Shown: piece by piece, positions 9,923-19,844 of the stretch
How the letters are laid out: every line of letters begins with the position of its first letter
Position numbering within the stretch: position 1 is the stretch's first letter
Position numbers and translations under genes: made by a program
Notes under the pieces: generated by a model
The model's input: only the letters and a program-made list of their open reading frames with translations
Told to the model about the DNA's origin: nothing
Database searches by the model: none
Source: Salmonella enterica subsp. diarizonae
GTDB taxonomy: Bacteria > Pseudomonadota > Gammaproteobacteria > Enterobacterales > Enterobacteriaceae
Direction of reading: 5' to 3'
DNA: 64,000 nt
Assembly: GCF_008692785.1 (NCBI RefSeq)
Contig: NZ_VXJV01000003.1
Coordinates: 124,001 to 188,000 of the forward strand

Positions 9923-10871
9923 CGCTCACGTTTTTAGGCGCGGCGATTTTCCCCCATCCTTGCCACTGGTGCTGAAACCAGGCAACCACGGAGCTTTGCG
10001 TAATGCTCTCGCCGATGACGCTGAAAAAGCGCGTAGCGTAGACCGGTTCCAGCGGTTTTTTCGGCTTACACATCTTCACGCCGCGAAAGGGATTGCGCGG
10101 CGCGTCAATTTTCTGCGGCGTCAGATTAGGCCGGGACGTCTCCACCTGCGGTTCGTTGAGCAGGCTGCCTGGGCGCACCAGGGTGATATCCGCCGGCAGG
10201 CGATAAACCATCTGTTGCAGCACGCGAACCGTTGCGGGATGCGGATGACCAATCGCGATAGCGGAACCGTTGCGACGGGCCAGTTCGATAGCGCGATTAA
10301 ACTGACGGCGGATATCCGCCTCGTTTTGGGTATCGTCGAGGAACACCTTGCGCTTAATGACTTTCACACCCGTACCGGATGCTGCGCGCATCGCCTGGCT
10401 ATTGCCAATCGTCATGCTGTCGAGAAAATAGAGATTGTAATGTTCCAGCGCCTGCATAACTTTTTGCATACCGAACAGGCTGGAAGTCATTGCGCTGCCC
10501 ATGTGGTTATTAAGCCCTACGGCATACGGCACGTTGTTTACCGCCTCGCGGATAATGCGTTCGATCTCATCGCTGCTCATTTCTGGTCGCAGCGTATCCT
10601 TCTCCAGCGGCTGTTTGCTTAGCGGCGCCATCGGCAGATGGATTAATACCTCATGCCCGCTATTGTGCGCTTTAGTCGCCATTTCGCGCGCGTGCGGCGC
10701 GTTGGGCAGTACGGCGACGGAGATGTTTGGCGGCAGCGCCAGAACCTGGTTTTCCGTGTGCGGGCGATAGCCAAAATCATCAATCACGATGGCGAGCTTG
10801 CCAGCGAAAACGGGATGTGCAAACGCCAGCAAAGTGGCCAGCGTGAGAATGGTGCGACGAAACTGAGGCAA
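9909..10871 (-). CDS. yibQ: Divergent polysaccharide deacetylase family protein YibQ
   Basis: Protein of 320 residues with an N-terminal signal peptide ending about FAHPVFAG, so it is periplasmic. The body has the marks of the divergent polysaccharide deacetylase family: AIVIDDFGYRP near residue 28, HLPMAPLSK near 90, NNHMGSAMTS near 125 and AIGHPHP near 205. The exact substrate is not established. It begins 3 bases after the envC stop, and this envC-yibQ pairing in many enterics hints at a link to peptidoglycan remodelling, which is inference. Confidence 0.85.
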   Translation of the reverse strand: MPQFRRTILTLATLLAFAHPVFAGKLAIVIDDFGYRPHTENQVLALPPNISVAVLPNAPHAREMATKAHNSGHEVLIHLPMAPLSKQPLEKDTLRPEMSSDEIERIIREAVNNVPYAVGLNNHMGSAMTSSLFGMQKVMQALEHYNLYFLDSMTIGNSQAMRAASGTGVKVIKRKVFLDDTQNEADIRRQFNRAIELARRNGSAIAIGHPHPATVRVLQQMVYRLPADITLVRPGSLLNEPQVETSRPNLTPQKIDAPRNPFRGVKMCKPKKPLEPVYATRFFSVIGESITQSSVVAWFQHQWQGWGKIAAPKNVSAKTD

Positions 10872-10874
10872 AAC

Positions 10875-12158
10875 TTATCTTCCCAACCACGGCTGTGGAT
10901 TGACGGCCTGACCCTGGCGACGAATTTCGAAATAAAGCGAGGGTCTGCCCTGACCGCCGCTACTGCCCACAAGGGCGATAGGTTGTCCGGCGCGTACCTG
11001 CGCGCCTACGCTGACCAGCGCGCTCTGGTTATAGCCGTAAAGGCTCATATCGCCTTTACCATGCTCCACGACCACCACCAGGCCATAACCTTGCAGCCAG
11101 TCCGCCAGAATCACCCTGCCGTCGGCGATGGCTTTGACCTCGGTGCCTTCCGACGCGCCGATCACCATCCCCTTCCAACGTAGCTCACCCTGCAGCCGTT
11201 CGCCATAGCGATGCAATATCGGGCCGCGTACCGGCCAGTATGCCTGCCCGCGAGGCGCGCCCAGCCCGCCGGTGCGGGACATCAGCGAACGCTCGCTTTC
11301 GGTCGGCTTATAGGTGGTGCCTTTGCGCGAGGCTTCCTGCTGCTTGTCGCGTACCGCCTGCGCTTCGCGGGCTTCACGCTCCGCTCGCGCTTTGGCCGCC
11401 GCTTCCGCCCGCGCGATACTGTTGCGCAGGCGTGATTCGTTGGCGCGCAGTTCGCTTAACTGCTGTTGGCCTTGCTGAATAGACGACTCCAGTCCGGCAA
11501 GCGTTTTCTTACGTTCATTACGCGCCTGCTCCAGCTTCGCCTGCTGGGCGCGCTGTTCATACAGCAACGTTTGTTGCTGGCTTTGTTTCTCTTCCAGCTC
11601 GGCTTTTTGCGTGGCGACCTGTTCGCGAGTCTGTTTCAGTTCGGCGATAGTGTCCTGGCGCGCCTGGTTCAGATAGCCGAAATAGGCCTGCAGGCGTTGC
11701 CCGCGCTGGCTCTCTTCTCCGCTAAGAATAAGCTGAATACCGGTGTGTTCGCCCTGGCGGAAAGCGGCGTCCAACTGCGCGGCGAGATTACGCTCCTGGC
11801 TGGCTTTTTGCTGCTCCAGTTTAGCAATTGAGGCGTTCATCTCATCAATTTGCGCGTTTAACTGATCCAGAGTGCTTTGCGTTTCGCGCAGTTTACGCGC
11901 TGCGGCCGAGATGGCCTCTTCCTGGGCTTTAAGTTGTGCCAGGAGGCTGGCGCGCTGTTGCTGCTGCTGGCGTACGGCGCGTTCTTTCGCGGCGATATCG
12001 GCCTGAATAGATTTGAGTTGATCACGGTCATCCGCATGGGCGGAAAAAGCGCACAACAATACGCCAGCGCTAAGTACGCTGGCGTAGAACAAAGGCCTGA
12101 CTGAAAACGTTCTTGGTTTCACGGCCTGTTGAATGGTGTTAATCGCCTTTCCCCTCAT
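10875..12158 (-). CDS. envC: Murein hydrolase activator EnvC
   Basis: Periplasmic divisome factor of up to 427 residues that activates the amidases AmiA and AmiB at the septum. After a signal peptide ending near CAFSAHA come two long coiled-coil stretches rich in Gln, Glu, Lys and Ala (about 35-270), then a C-terminal LytM domain (about 310-425). The LytM domain is degenerate: the usual zinc-binding histidines are replaced (LYGYN, LYFEIR), which fits an activator rather than a hydrolase. The start is uncertain. ATG at 12158 is used; a GTG about 11 codons in would also keep the signal peptide. It lies 9 bases after gpmI. Confidence 0.93.
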   Translation of the reverse strand: MRGKAINTIQQAVKPRTFSVRPLFYASVLSAGVLLCAFSAHADDRDQLKSIQADIAAKERAVRQQQQQRASLLAQLKAQEEAISAAARKLRETQSTLDQLNAQIDEMNASIAKLEQQKASQERNLAAQLDAAFRQGEHTGIQLILSGEESQRGQRLQAYFGYLNQARQDTIAELKQTREQVATQKAELEEKQSQQQTLLYEQRAQQAKLEQARNERKKTLAGLESSIQQGQQQLSELRANESRLRNSIARAEAAAKARAEREAREAQAVRDKQQEASRKGTTYKPTESERSLMSRTGGLGAPRGQAYWPVRGPILHRYGERLQGELRWKGMVIGASEGTEVKAIADGRVILADWLQGYGLVVVVEHGKGDMSLYGYNQSALVSVGAQVRAGQPIALVGSSGGQGRPSLYFEIRRQGQAVNPQPWLGR

Positions 12159-12167
12159 GGGGAGGGA

Positions 12168-13712
12168 TTATTCCACGATGAACAGCGGCTTACCAGTCAT
12201 CTCTTGCGGGATTTCCATCCCCATCAGCGACAGCATGGTAGGCGCAATGTCTGAAAGTTTGCCGCCTTCGACCGCCTTCACGTTTTTCTCGCCGACATAA
12301 ATCAGCGGCACCGGCAGGTTGGTGTGGGCGGTATGCGCCTGACCGGTCGCCGGATCGCGCATCTGCTCCGCGTTGCCGTGGTCCGCGGTAATCAACAGTT
12401 GTCCACCAACGGATTCAACCGCTTTTGTTACCTGTTCAATGCAGTTGTCCAACGCTTCCACCGCTTTGATAGCGGCTTCCATCACGCCGGTATGACCGAC
12501 CATATCGCCGTTTGGATAGTTACAAATGATGGTGTCGTACTTACCGCTTTCGATCGCCGCGACCAATTTTTCAGTCAATTCTGCAGAGCTCATTTCCGGT
12601 TGCAGGTCATAAGTAGCCACTTTCGGCGAGTTGATCAGGATGCGCTCTTCGCCAGCAAACGGTTCTTCTACGCCGCCGTTAAAGAAAAAGGTTACGTGCG
12701 CATATTTTTCCGTTTCGGAAATACGCAGTTGGGTTTTATCGTTTTTCGCCATCCACTCGCCGAACGTATTCGCCAGTGAAGCTGGCGGGTAAGCTACGAC
12801 GGTTTTGATATCGGCGGCGTATTCAGTCAGCATCACGAAGTTGAGATTAACCACTTTCTTACGCGCAAAGCCATCGAAATCAGCGTTAACGAAAGCACGG
12901 GTAATTTCGCGCGCGCGGTCAGCGCGGAAGTTCATGAAAATCAGCGTGTCGCCATCTTCCATTGCTGCATCGGCCTGGCCTTCGGCGCGGATAACGGTCG
13001 CTTTGACAAACTCATCGTTTTCATCACGAGCGTAAGCAGCCTGCAGGCCAGCCACGGCGGTATCCGCCTGGAATTCGCCCTGCGCCAGGGTCATCAGATC
13101 ATACGCTTTTTCCACGCGATCCCAACGGTTGTCGCGGTCCATAGCGTAGTAACGACCGACGATAGACGCAACGCGGCCTTTGCCCAGCGCGGCGAATTTG
13201 TCTTCGAATTTTTTCAGCGAGGCTTCAGCGCTGCGCGGCGGCGTGTCGCGACCGTCGAGGAAGGCGTGCAGATAGATTTTTTCTGCGCCGCGTTCTGCGG
13301 CCAGTTCCACCATTGCCATAATGTGATCTTCGTGGCTGTGGACGCCGCCTGCGGACAGCAGGCCCATAATATGAACCGCTTTACCGGCGTTTTTCGCCTG
13401 GTCAACCGCATTAGTCAGGACCGGATTAGCAAAGAAAGTACGTTCTTTAATTTCAACGTCCAGACGCGTCAGGTCCTGATAAACGATGCGACCTGCACCC
13501 AGGTTAACGTGGCCCACTTCGGAATTGCCCATCTGGCGGTCAGGCAGACCCACTTCCAGACCGGATGCGTCGATCAGGGTATGCGGACGTTTTGTCCACA
13601 GAGCATCCATCACCGGAGTTTTGGCGTTTAAGATGGCGTTATCCTGCTGTTCTTCACGGTAGCCGTAGCCATCCAGAATCACCAGTACCATAGGTTTTTT
13701 AGAAACCGACAT
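12168..13712 (-). CDS. gpmI: 2,3-bisphosphoglycerate-independent phosphoglycerate mutase
   Basis: Manganese-dependent glycolytic mutase of 514 residues that interconverts 3- and 2-phosphoglycerate. The phosphoserine nucleophile is Ser64 in MGNSEVGH, and the metal sites are visible as [10 protein letters not shown] at the start and [11 protein letters not shown] near residue 440. An upstream ATG would add nine residues, but the internal ATG at 13712 gives [10 protein letters not shown], matches the family start, and has an AGG ribosome site before it. It heads the gpmI-envC-yibQ run and is divergent from yibN. Confidence 0.96.
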   Translation of the reverse strand: MSVSKKPMVLVILDGYGYREEQQDNAILNAKTPVMDALWTKRPHTLIDASGLEVGLPDRQMGNSEVGHVNLGAGRIVYQDLTRLDVEIKERTFFANPVLTNAVDQAKNAGKAVHIMGLLSAGGVHSHEDHIMAMVELAAERGAEKIYLHAFLDGRDTPPRSAEASLKKFEDKFAALGKGRVASIVGRYYAMDRDNRWDRVEKAYDLMTLAQGEFQADTAVAGLQAAYARDENDEFVKATVIRAEGQADAAMEDGDTLIFMNFRADRAREITRAFVNADFDGFARKKVVNLNFVMLTEYAADIKTVVAYPPASLANTFGEWMAKNDKTQLRISETEKYAHVTFFFNGGVEEPFAGEERILINSPKVATYDLQPEMSSAELTEKLVAAIESGKYDTIICNYPNGDMVGHTGVMEAAIKAVEALDNCIEQVTKAVESVGGQLLITADHGNAEQMRDPATGQAHTAHTNLPVPLIYVGEKNVKAVEGGKLSDIAPTMLSLMGMEIPQEMTGKPLFIVE

Positions 13713-13958
13713 TGCGACAACCTCATACTCAATAGACAAAATAATTGCGTAATTTTACTACAGCTGAATCGATAAAATAGCCTCAGAAGATCAAAGAAAG
13801 GGAGCGCGCTGGCGTGAGAAGGCAAGTAATAGCGCGATTTTTTTCGTAGCGCCCCGCAAAAATGCATTCCAGTGCACGCTCTGGCTGTATTTGCGCCATT
13901 GCGCAGGTATACTCCTTTCCTGGTTTTTTAATCACTACGTCGGGAGTTGTTACCCCCC

Positions 13959-14390
13959 ATGCAAGAAATTATGCAATTTGTTGGCCGTCATCCCATACTG
14001 AGTATCGCCTGGATTGCGTTACTGGTGGCGGTTTTATTTACCACGTTCAAAGGTCTGACTTCAAAAGTTAAGGTGATTACACGCGGCGAAGCCACGCGCC
14101 TTATCAATAAAGAGGACGCCATTGTTGTGGATTTACGTCAACGTGACGATTTCCGTAAAGGCCATATCGCTGGCGCGACCAATTTGCTGCCGAGCGAAAT
14201 CAAAGCCAACAATGTTGGCGAACTGGAAAAGCACAAAGACAAGCCGATTATCGTGGTCGACGGTTCTGGTATGCAGTGCCAGGAATCCGCTAACGCGCTG
14301 ACAAAAGCCGGCTTTGAAAAGGTCTTTGTGTTGAAAGAAGGCGTAGCAGGCTGGAGCGGCGAGAATCTGCCTCTGGTGCGCGGTAAGTAA
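13959..14390 (+). CDS. yibN: Membrane-anchored rhodanese-family protein YibN
   Basis: Protein of 143 residues. One hydrophobic span at about residues 11-27 ([13 protein letters not shown]) anchors a rhodanese domain (about 45-140) on one side of the inner membrane. The active-site loop reads [12 protein letters not shown] and keeps a cysteine. The physiological sulfur donor is unknown. The ATG at 13959 is preferred over the TTG at 13947, because the GGGAG at 13942-13946 directly abuts the TTG and because of family length. It leads yibN-grxC-secB-gpsA, which links redox, export and lipid precursor functions. Confidence 0.9.
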   Translation: MQEIMQFVGRHPILSIAWIALLVAVLFTTFKGLTSKVKVITRGEATRLINKEDAIVVDLRQRDDFRKGHIAGATNLLPSEIKANNVGELEKHKDKPIIVVDGSGMQCQESANALTKAGFEKVFVLKEGVAGWSGENLPLVRGK

Positions 14391-14458
14391 TTACCCGTCG
14401 TTTTCATGACGCAAGGGGAATGACTTGCCCTTGCTTCGACATGAAATCCATCGGGTAA
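14391..14458 (+). other. Long three-part stem-loop between yibN and grxC
   Basis: Three nested perfect pairings lie in 68 bases: TTACCCG (14391-14397) with CGGGTAA (14452-14458), TTTCATG (14402-14408) with CATGAAA (14440-14446), and GCAAGGG (14411-14417) with CCCTTGC (14428-14434), with small internal loops and a 10-base apical loop. It begins right after the yibN stop and ends 9 bases before the grxC ribosome site. An A-run follows rather than a T-run, so it is not an ordinary terminator for these genes. Confidence 0.75.
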
Positions 14459-14476
14459 AAAAACAGGAGCGAAGTC

Positions 14477-14728
14477 ATGGCCAATATTGAAATCTACACC
14501 AAAGCAACCTGCCCGTTTTGCCATCGTGCAAAAGCGCTGTTAAACAGCAAGGGCGTGAGTTTCCAGGAAATTGCGATTGACGGCGACGCCGTGAAGCGTG
14601 AAGAGATGATCAAACGTAGTGGCCGAACGACGGTTCCGCAAATTTTTATTGATGCACAGCACATTGGCGGTTGTGACGACTTGTATGCGCTGGATGCGCG
14701 TGGTGGACTGGATCCGCTGTTGCGTTAA
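14477..14728 (+). CDS. grxC: Glutaredoxin 3
   Basis: Cytoplasmic glutaredoxin of 83 residues. It reduces protein disulfides and glutathione mixed disulfides using glutathione and can donate electrons to ribonucleotide reductase. The active site is Cys12-Pro-Phe-Cys15, the cis-proline is in TTVPQIF near residue 53, and GGCDDLYAL near 70 binds glutathione. It has a strong AGGAG ribosome site. It lies 86 bases after yibN across a stem-loop and 43 bases before secB. Confidence 0.96.
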   Translation: MANIEIYTKATCPFCHRAKALLNSKGVSFQEIAIDGDAVKREEMIKRSGRTTVPQIFIDAQHIGGCDDLYALDARGGLDPLLR

Positions 14729-14771
14729 GGCGTACTCAAGTATTTAAGGACAACACTAAAGGGTTTTACAC

Positions 14772-15239
14772 ATGTCAGAACAAAATAACACTGAAATGGC
14801 TTTCCAGATCCAACGTATCTATACCAAGGATGTTTCTTTCGAAGCGCCAAACGCACCGCATGTTTTCCAGAAAGATTGGCAGCCAGAGGTTAAACTGGAT
14901 CTTGATACGGCATCTTCCCAACTGGCGGATGACGTTTATGAAGTTGTGCTGCGTGTTACCGTAACGGCTTCCCTGGGTGAAGAAACCGCGTTCCTGTGCG
15001 AAGTTCAGCAGGCCGGTATTTTCTCCATCAGCGGTATTGAAGGTACTCAGATGGCGCATTGCCTGGGCGCATACTGCCCGAACATTCTGTTCCCGTATGC
15101 CCGCGAATGCATCACCAGCCTGGTTTCACGCGGTACGTTCCCGCAACTGAACCTTGCGCCGGTCAATTTTGATGCGCTGTTCATGAACTATTTGCAGCAG
15201 CAGGCTGGCGAAGGTACTGAAGAACATCAGGATGCCTGA
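14772..15239 (+). CDS. secB: Protein-export chaperone SecB
   Basis: Chaperone of 155 residues that works as a tetramer. It holds preproteins unfolded in the cytoplasm and hands them to SecA. The conserved core is recognisable: an N-terminal [19 protein letters not shown] stretch, an [10 protein letters not shown]-like [18 protein letters not shown] segment near 100, and an acidic tail. Its stop overlaps the gpsA ATG by one base (TGATG), so translation is probably coupled. Confidence 0.97.
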
Positions 15240-16258
15240 TGAACCAAAGTAATGCGTCAATGACAGTCATCGGTGCCGGCTCGTACGGCACCGCTCTTGC
15301 CATCACTCTGGCGAGAAACGGCCACCAGGTTGTCCTGTGGGGCCACGACCCAAAACATATCGCGACCCTGGAGCACGATCGCTGCAACGTCGCGTTCCTT
15401 CCCGATGTGCCTTTTCCTGATACATTACACCTGGAAAGCGACTTAGCAACCGCGCTGGCGGCCAGTCGTAACATTCTGGTGGTGGTGCCAAGCCATGTTT
15501 TCAGCGACGTGCTGCGGCAGATTAAACCGCTGATGCGTCCGGATGCGCGACTGGTATGGGCGACCAAAGGCCTGGAAGCGGAAACGGGACGCCTGTTGCA
15601 GGATGTCGCTCGCGAGGCGTTAGGCGATAGAATCCCGCTGGCGGTGATTTCCGGCCCGACGTTCGCTAAAGAGCTGGCGGCGGGTTTGCCGACGGCAATC
15701 TCTCTGGCCTCAACCGATGAGACCTTTGCCGACGATCTCCAGCAACTGTTGCACTGCGGAAAAAGTTTTCGCGTCTATATCAATGCGGATTTTATCGGCG
15801 TGCAGCTTGGCGGCGCGGTGAAAAACGTGATTGCGATTGGCGCGGGGATGTCTGACGGCATCGGCTTCGGCGCGAACGCCCGCACGGCGCTAATCACGCG
15901 TGGGCTGACCGAAATGTCGCGGCTTGGCGCAGCGCTTGGCGCCGATCCCGCCACCTTTATGGGGATGGCGGGCTTAGGCGATCTGGTGCTGACCTGTACC
16001 GACAACCAGTCGCGCAACCGCCGTTTTGGCATGATGCTTGGCCAGGGCATGGACGTTAAAGGCGCGCAGGATAAGATTGGCCAGGTGGTCGAAGGCTATC
16101 GCAATACTAAAGAAGTTCGTGAATTGGCGCACCGTTTTGGTGTTGAAATGCCAATAACCGAGGAAATTTATCAAGTATTGTATTGCGGAAAAAACGCGCG
16201 CGAGGCAGCATTAACGTTATTAGGTCGCGCCCGCAAGGAAGAGCTGAGTCGCCACTAG
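15239..16258 (+). CDS. gpsA: Glycerol-3-phosphate dehydrogenase [NAD(P)+]
   Basis: Cytoplasmic enzyme of 339 residues that reduces dihydroxyacetone phosphate to sn-glycerol 3-phosphate for phospholipid synthesis. The nucleotide fold has [10 protein letters not shown] near residue 13; the catalytic lysine is in [13 protein letters not shown] near 195, and the substrate loop is [10 protein letters not shown] near 245. It overlaps secB by one base, and a hairpin with a T tail separates it from cysE. Confidence 0.97.
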   Translation: MNQSNASMTVIGAGSYGTALAITLARNGHQVVLWGHDPKHIATLEHDRCNVAFLPDVPFPDTLHLESDLATALAASRNILVVVPSHVFSDVLRQIKPLMRPDARLVWATKGLEAETGRLLQDVAREALGDRIPLAVISGPTFAKELAAGLPTAISLASTDETFADDLQQLLHCGKSFRVYINADFIGVQLGGAVKNVIAIGAGMSDGIGFGANARTALITRGLTEMSRLGAALGADPATFMGMAGLGDLVLTCTDNQSRNRRFGMMLGQGMDVKGAQDKIGQVVEGYRNTKEVRELAHRFGVEMPITEEIYQVLYCGKNAREAALTLLGRARKEELSRH

Positions 16259-16278
16259 CCGTAAGGAACTGTTTGCAT

Positions 16279-16316
16279 AAACGACCCAACCCGCACAGCA
16301 CGGGTTGGTCGTTTTC
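16279..16316 (+). terminator. Hairpin with T tail between gpsA and cysE
   Basis: ACGACC-CAACCCG (from 16281) pairs with CGGGTTGGTCGT (16301-16312) with a single bulged C, followed by four T residues. This looks like a terminator or partial terminator, so cysE may depend on readthrough or on a promoter not obvious in the remaining 20 bases. Confidence 0.7.
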
Positions 16317-16335
16317 TGTCCGCCTGGAGTAAGCC

Positions 16336-17157
16336 ATGCCGTGTGAAGAACTGGAAATCGTCTGGAACAATATTAAAGCTGAAGCCCGCGCTTTAGCTGA
16401 CTGTGAGCCTATGTTGGCCAGTTTTTATCACGCCACGCTACTCAAGCATGAAAATCTGGGCAGTGCGCTGAGCTATATGCTGGCAAATAAACTGGCTTCG
16501 CCCATCATGCCCGCTATCGCTATCCGTGAAGTGGTCGAAGAAGCCTACGCCGCCGACCCGGAAATGATCGCGTCGGCAGCCTGCGATATTCAGGCAGTGC
16601 GCACTCGCGATCCGGCGGTGGATAAATACTCCACGCCGCTGTTATATCTGAAAGGCTTTCATGCGTTGCAGGCCTACCGCATTGGTCACTGGCTGTGGAA
16701 TAAAGGTCGCCGCGCGCTGGCTATCTTCCTGCAAAATCAGGTTTCGGTCTCGTTTCAGGTGGACATTCACCCGGCAGCGAAAATTGGCCGCGGGATTATG
16801 CTCGACCATGCCACCGGTATTGTGGTGGGGGAGACGGCGGTTATTGAGGATGATGTGTCGATCCTGCAATCCGTCACCCTGGGCGGTACCGGGAAAACCA
16901 GCGGCGATCGCCATCCTAAAATCCGCGAAGGCGTGATGATTGGCGCGGGCGCGAAAATTCTCGGCAATATCGAGGTGGGGCGCGGCGCGAAAATTGGCGC
17001 AGGCTCCGTCGTTTTACAGCCTGTCCCGCCGCACACCACCGCCGCAGGCGTTCCGGCGCGTATTGTCGGCAAGCCGGGAAGCGATAAGCCGTCGATGGAT
17101 ATGGACCAGCATTTCAACGGGATACACCATACTTTTGAGTATGGCGACGGCATCTGA
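16336..17157 (+). CDS. cysE: Serine O-acetyltransferase
   Basis: Enzyme of 273 residues that acetylates L-serine with acetyl-CoA, the committing step to cysteine. An N-terminal helical domain (about 1-140) is followed by a left-handed beta helix of hexapeptide repeats (about 140-245) containing DIHPAAKIGRGIMLDHATG, with the catalytic histidine near 158, and GGTGKTSGDRHPKI near 190. The flexible C-terminal tail ends in GI, the end that in this family docks into cysteine synthase CysK. Cysteine feedback control is known for the family. Confidence 0.97.
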   Translation: MPCEELEIVWNNIKAEARALADCEPMLASFYHATLLKHENLGSALSYMLANKLASPIMPAIAIREVVEEAYAADPEMIASAACDIQAVRTRDPAVDKYSTPLLYLKGFHALQAYRIGHWLWNKGRRALAIFLQNQVSVSFQVDIHPAAKIGRGIMLDHATGIVVGETAVIEDDVSILQSVTLGGTGKTSGDRHPKIREGVMIGAGAKILGNIEVGRGAKIGAGSVVLQPVPPHTTAAGVPARIVGKPGSDKPSMDMDQHFNGIHHTFEYGDGI

Positions 17158-17301
17158 TTTCGAGCTGTCTTACTTGCCATATTGAACCTGGGCTGTGCTC
17201 GTCATCCTCACGTACTGCGTGTACGCGCAGGTAGACAAGCGCAGTCCGTGTCCAATGGCTGCGCCGATAACGCTCGAAACGAATATTATCAATATTAATG
17301 T

Positions 17302-17333
17302 GGGCTGGATAAGGCATCAGCCGCCATCCGGCA
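17302..17333. repeat. REP-type palindrome after cysE
   Basis: A short imperfect palindrome with CTGGAT and ATCCGG arms, of the REP family, lies between convergent cysE and trmL. The preceding stretch (about 17160-17300) holds no gene I can support. Confidence 0.6.
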
Positions 17334-17342
17334 TTGAATATA

Positions 17343-17816
17343 TTACGACCGCAATACCGCGCCGGGGTATCCTAACTGGCGCCACGCTTCATACACCACC
17401 ACCGACACCGCATTCGACAGGTTCATGCTGCGGCTATCCGGCATCATCGGAATGCGAATCTTCTGCTCTTTAGGCAACGCATCGAGAATGCTGGCGGGCA
17501 GGCCGCGCGTTTCCGGGCCAAACATCAAATAATCGCCATCCTGATAGCTTACGGCGCTATGGGCGGGCGTGCCCTTTGTCGTCAACGCAAACAGGCGCTG
17601 CGGATTTTCGGCGGCGATAAAGGCGGTATAATCGTGATGGCGCTGAACCGCGGCGAATTCGTGATAGTCCAGCCCTGCGCGGCGTAGGCGCTTATCATCC
17701 CAGGTAAACCCCATCGGTTCGATGATGTGCAGACGAAAGCCGGTATTGGCGCAAAGACGAATGATGTTGCCGGTATTCGGCGGGATTTCTGGTTCGAAGA
17801 GTACGATGTTAAGCAT
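17343..17816 (-). CDS. trmL: tRNA (cytidine/uridine-2'-O-)-methyltransferase TrmL
   Basis: SPOUT-class enzyme of 157 residues that methylates the wobble base 34 ribose of leucine tRNAs with S-adenosylmethionine. It opens with [26 protein letters not shown]. The trefoil-knot cofactor loop appears as [10 protein letters not shown] near residue 100 and [22 protein letters not shown] near 125. Convergent with cysE; stands alone. Named yibK in older work. Confidence 0.95.
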   Translation of the reverse strand: MLNIVLFEPEIPPNTGNIIRLCANTGFRLHIIEPMGFTWDDKRLRRAGLDYHEFAAVQRHHDYTAFIAAENPQRLFALTTKGTPAHSAVSYQDGDYLMFGPETRGLPASILDALPKEQKIRIPMMPDSRSMNLSNAVSVVVYEAWRQLGYPGAVLRS

Positions 17817-17880
17817 GATGCCCCCTTAAATGCGGGGGGCAGAATAGCAGAAATTTACCGGGCTCTCACGCGCCGGGCGT

Positions 17881-19071
17881 TCAGGCGGCATCGCCTTTGC
17901 TCATTGGCGCCAGCGCGGCGGGCAAACTTTTCCCCAGTTCCTGCACCAGTGAATCTCCACTGATTTCGCTAATGGATTTCGCGCCGGTCAGGGTCATGGC
18001 GACTTTCATCTCTTTCTCAATCAGGTCCAGCAGGTTGGCGACACCGGCTTTTCCTGCCGTCGCCAGCGCGTAGAGATAGGCCCGACCCAGCAGTACGGTA
18101 TCGGCCCCCAACGCAATCATACGCACGACATCCAGCCCGTTACGAATCCCGCTATCCGCCAGAATGGCGATATCGCCTTTCACCGCATCGGCAATGGCGG
18201 GCAGGGCGCGGGCGGAAGAGAGCACGCCATCAAGCTGGCGGCCGCCGTGATTCGACACCACGATACCGTCAGCGCCGAAACGTACCGCATCGCGGGCATC
18301 TTCTGGATCGAGGATACCTTTGATCACCATTGGGCCGTCCCAGAATTCGCGTATCCACTCCAGATCTTTCCAGGAGATGGATGGATCGAAGTTATTTGCC
18401 AGCCAGCCGATGTAGTCTTCAAGGCCGGTCGGTTTACCCAGATAGGCAGAAATATTGCCTAAATCATGCGGACGACCGTTCAGGCCGACATCCCACGCCC
18501 ATTTAGGGTGCATGACCGCCTGCCAGTAACGGCGCATGGCCGCGTTTGGGCCGCTCATTCCGGAGTGGGCGTCACGGTAGCGTGCGCCCGGCGTCGGCAT
18601 ATCCACGGTAAAGACCAGCGTGGAGCAGCCCGCCGCTTTCGCGCGTTCAAGCGCGTTGCGCATAAAACCACGATCGCGTAATACGTAGAGCTGGAACCAC
18701 ATGGGGCGTTTAAGCGTGGGGGCAACCTCTTCAATCGGGCAGACGGAGACGGTGGAAAGGGTGAACGGAATACCCTTCGCGTCCGCGGCGGCGGCGGCCT
18801 GTACTTCGCCGCGACGGGCGTACATGCCGCACAGACCCACTGGCGCTAATGCCACCGGCATCGACAACGTTTCGTTAAACAGGGTCGTTTCCAGGCTTAA
18901 ATCGGACATATTTTTCAGCACGCGCTGGCGCAGAGCGACTTGCGACAGGTCTTCCACATTTCGGCGCAGGGTATATTCCGCATACGCGCCGCCGTCGATG
19001 TAGTGGAAGAGGAAAGGAGGCAACGTGCGCTGAGCTGCGGCGCGATAATCGCTGGCTGCTGAAATAATCAT
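17881..19071 (-). CDS. lldD: L-lactate dehydrogenase (FMN, membrane-associated)
   Basis: FMN-dependent enzyme of 396 residues that oxidises L-lactate to pyruvate and feeds the quinone pool. The alpha-hydroxy-acid oxidase signature is at about residues 272-280, [10 protein letters not shown], with its catalytic histidine, followed by [10 protein letters not shown] and [12 protein letters not shown] for flavin phosphate binding. It is the last gene of lldP-lldR-lldD, and its start overlaps the lldR stop by four bases (ATGA). Confidence 0.96.
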   Translation of the reverse strand: MIISAASDYRAAAQRTLPPFLFHYIDGGAYAEYTLRRNVEDLSQVALRQRVLKNMSDLSLETTLFNETLSMPVALAPVGLCGMYARRGEVQAAAAADAKGIPFTLSTVSVCPIEEVAPTLKRPMWFQLYVLRDRGFMRNALERAKAAGCSTLVFTVDMPTPGARYRDAHSGMSGPNAAMRRYWQAVMHPKWAWDVGLNGRPHDLGNISAYLGKPTGLEDYIGWLANNFDPSISWKDLEWIREFWDGPMVIKGILDPEDARDAVRFGADGIVVSNHGGRQLDGVLSSARALPAIADAVKGDIAILADSGIRNGLDVVRMIALGADTVLLGRAYLYALATAGKAGVANLLDLIEKEMKVAMTLTGAKSISEISGDSLVQELGKSLPAALAPMSKGDAA

Positions 19072-19844
19072 GATTTATTCTCCCTGGTCATCTCATTATG
19101 GTCGCCGGGCAGGCGGGTAATACGCGCCTGGCGAGCCTGGTCTTCATCAAATCGTTTAATCGTGGTGTGGACAAAACTGAGGTGCGCCATCATCGCTTTA
19201 CGTGCGCCGTCGGCGTCACCGTCCAGAATGGCGTCCATCACCGCCTGGTGTTGTTCCGTCAGTTTTGAGAATACGGGCGGAACGAGATACATACGCTGGC
19301 GACTCTGTTTGACGGAGGATTGCAGTACGTCGAAGAAACCGCGCATGGTTTGCAACAGCACCACATTGTGCGAGGCTTCCGCGATCGCCAGATGAAAGCG
19401 CACGTCGGCCTGGGAGGCGAGATCCGGGTCTTCACTGAGCGTCGCATCAAAGCAGAGTCTGATTTTCTCTTTGTCGGCGGCGGTGGCGCGCATGGCGGCG
19501 TGCCAGGCCGTACTGGCTTCAATGGCGTGGCGGGCTTCCAGAATGTCGAAACTGTAGTCCGGATCGTTCGCCATCAGCGTTTTCAGCGGTTGCACGATAT
19601 TCTGTTCAGACCAGGTTTCGTGCTGCCAGCGGACAAATGTCCCGCCGCCGCGACGGCTCACCAGCACGCCTTCGCTGACCAGCTTCGCCAGCGCTTCGCG
19701 TAAAGAGTTGCGTGATACGCCAAGCTGTATAGCCAACTGGCGCTCAGCGGGCAATTTCATGCCCGCTTCCAGGTTTTGTTCTTCAATCAGCGCCCGCACG
19801 CGAGAGGCAATCTCGTCTGACAGGCGTTTTGGCATCACAATCAC
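19068..19844 (-). CDS. lldR: Lactate-responsive GntR-family regulator LldR
   Basis: FadR-subfamily GntR regulator of 258 residues. The winged helix at about 5-75 contains [22 protein letters not shown], and the C-terminal FCD domain (about 95-235) binds the effector, known to be L-lactate in E. coli. It controls its own operon. Two matching operators lie upstream of lldP. It overlaps both neighbours by four bases, so the three genes are tightly coupled. Confidence 0.95.
   Translation of the reverse strand: MIVMPKRLSDEIASRVRALIEEQNLEAGMKLPAERQLAIQLGVSRNSLREALAKLVSEGVLVSRRGGGTFVRWQHETWSEQNIVQPLKTLMANDPDYSFDILEARHAIEASTAWHAAMRATAADKEKIRLCFDATLSEDPDLASQADVRFHLAIAEASHNVVLLQTMRGFFDVLQSSVKQSRQRMYLVPPVFSKLTEQHQAVMDAILDGDADGARKAMMAHLSFVHTTIKRFDEDQARQARITRLPGDHNEMTRENKS

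Noticed and set aside
9894-10622. A 242-codon plus-strand frame opposite yibQ
   Set aside because: yibQ has a signal peptide and family motifs; the opposite frame has neither and no ribosome site.
17160-17300. Possible small RNA or ERIC-like element after cysE
   Set aside because: It has a short GTAC-flanked palindrome but I could not match it to an ERIC core or find a promoter and terminator pair.
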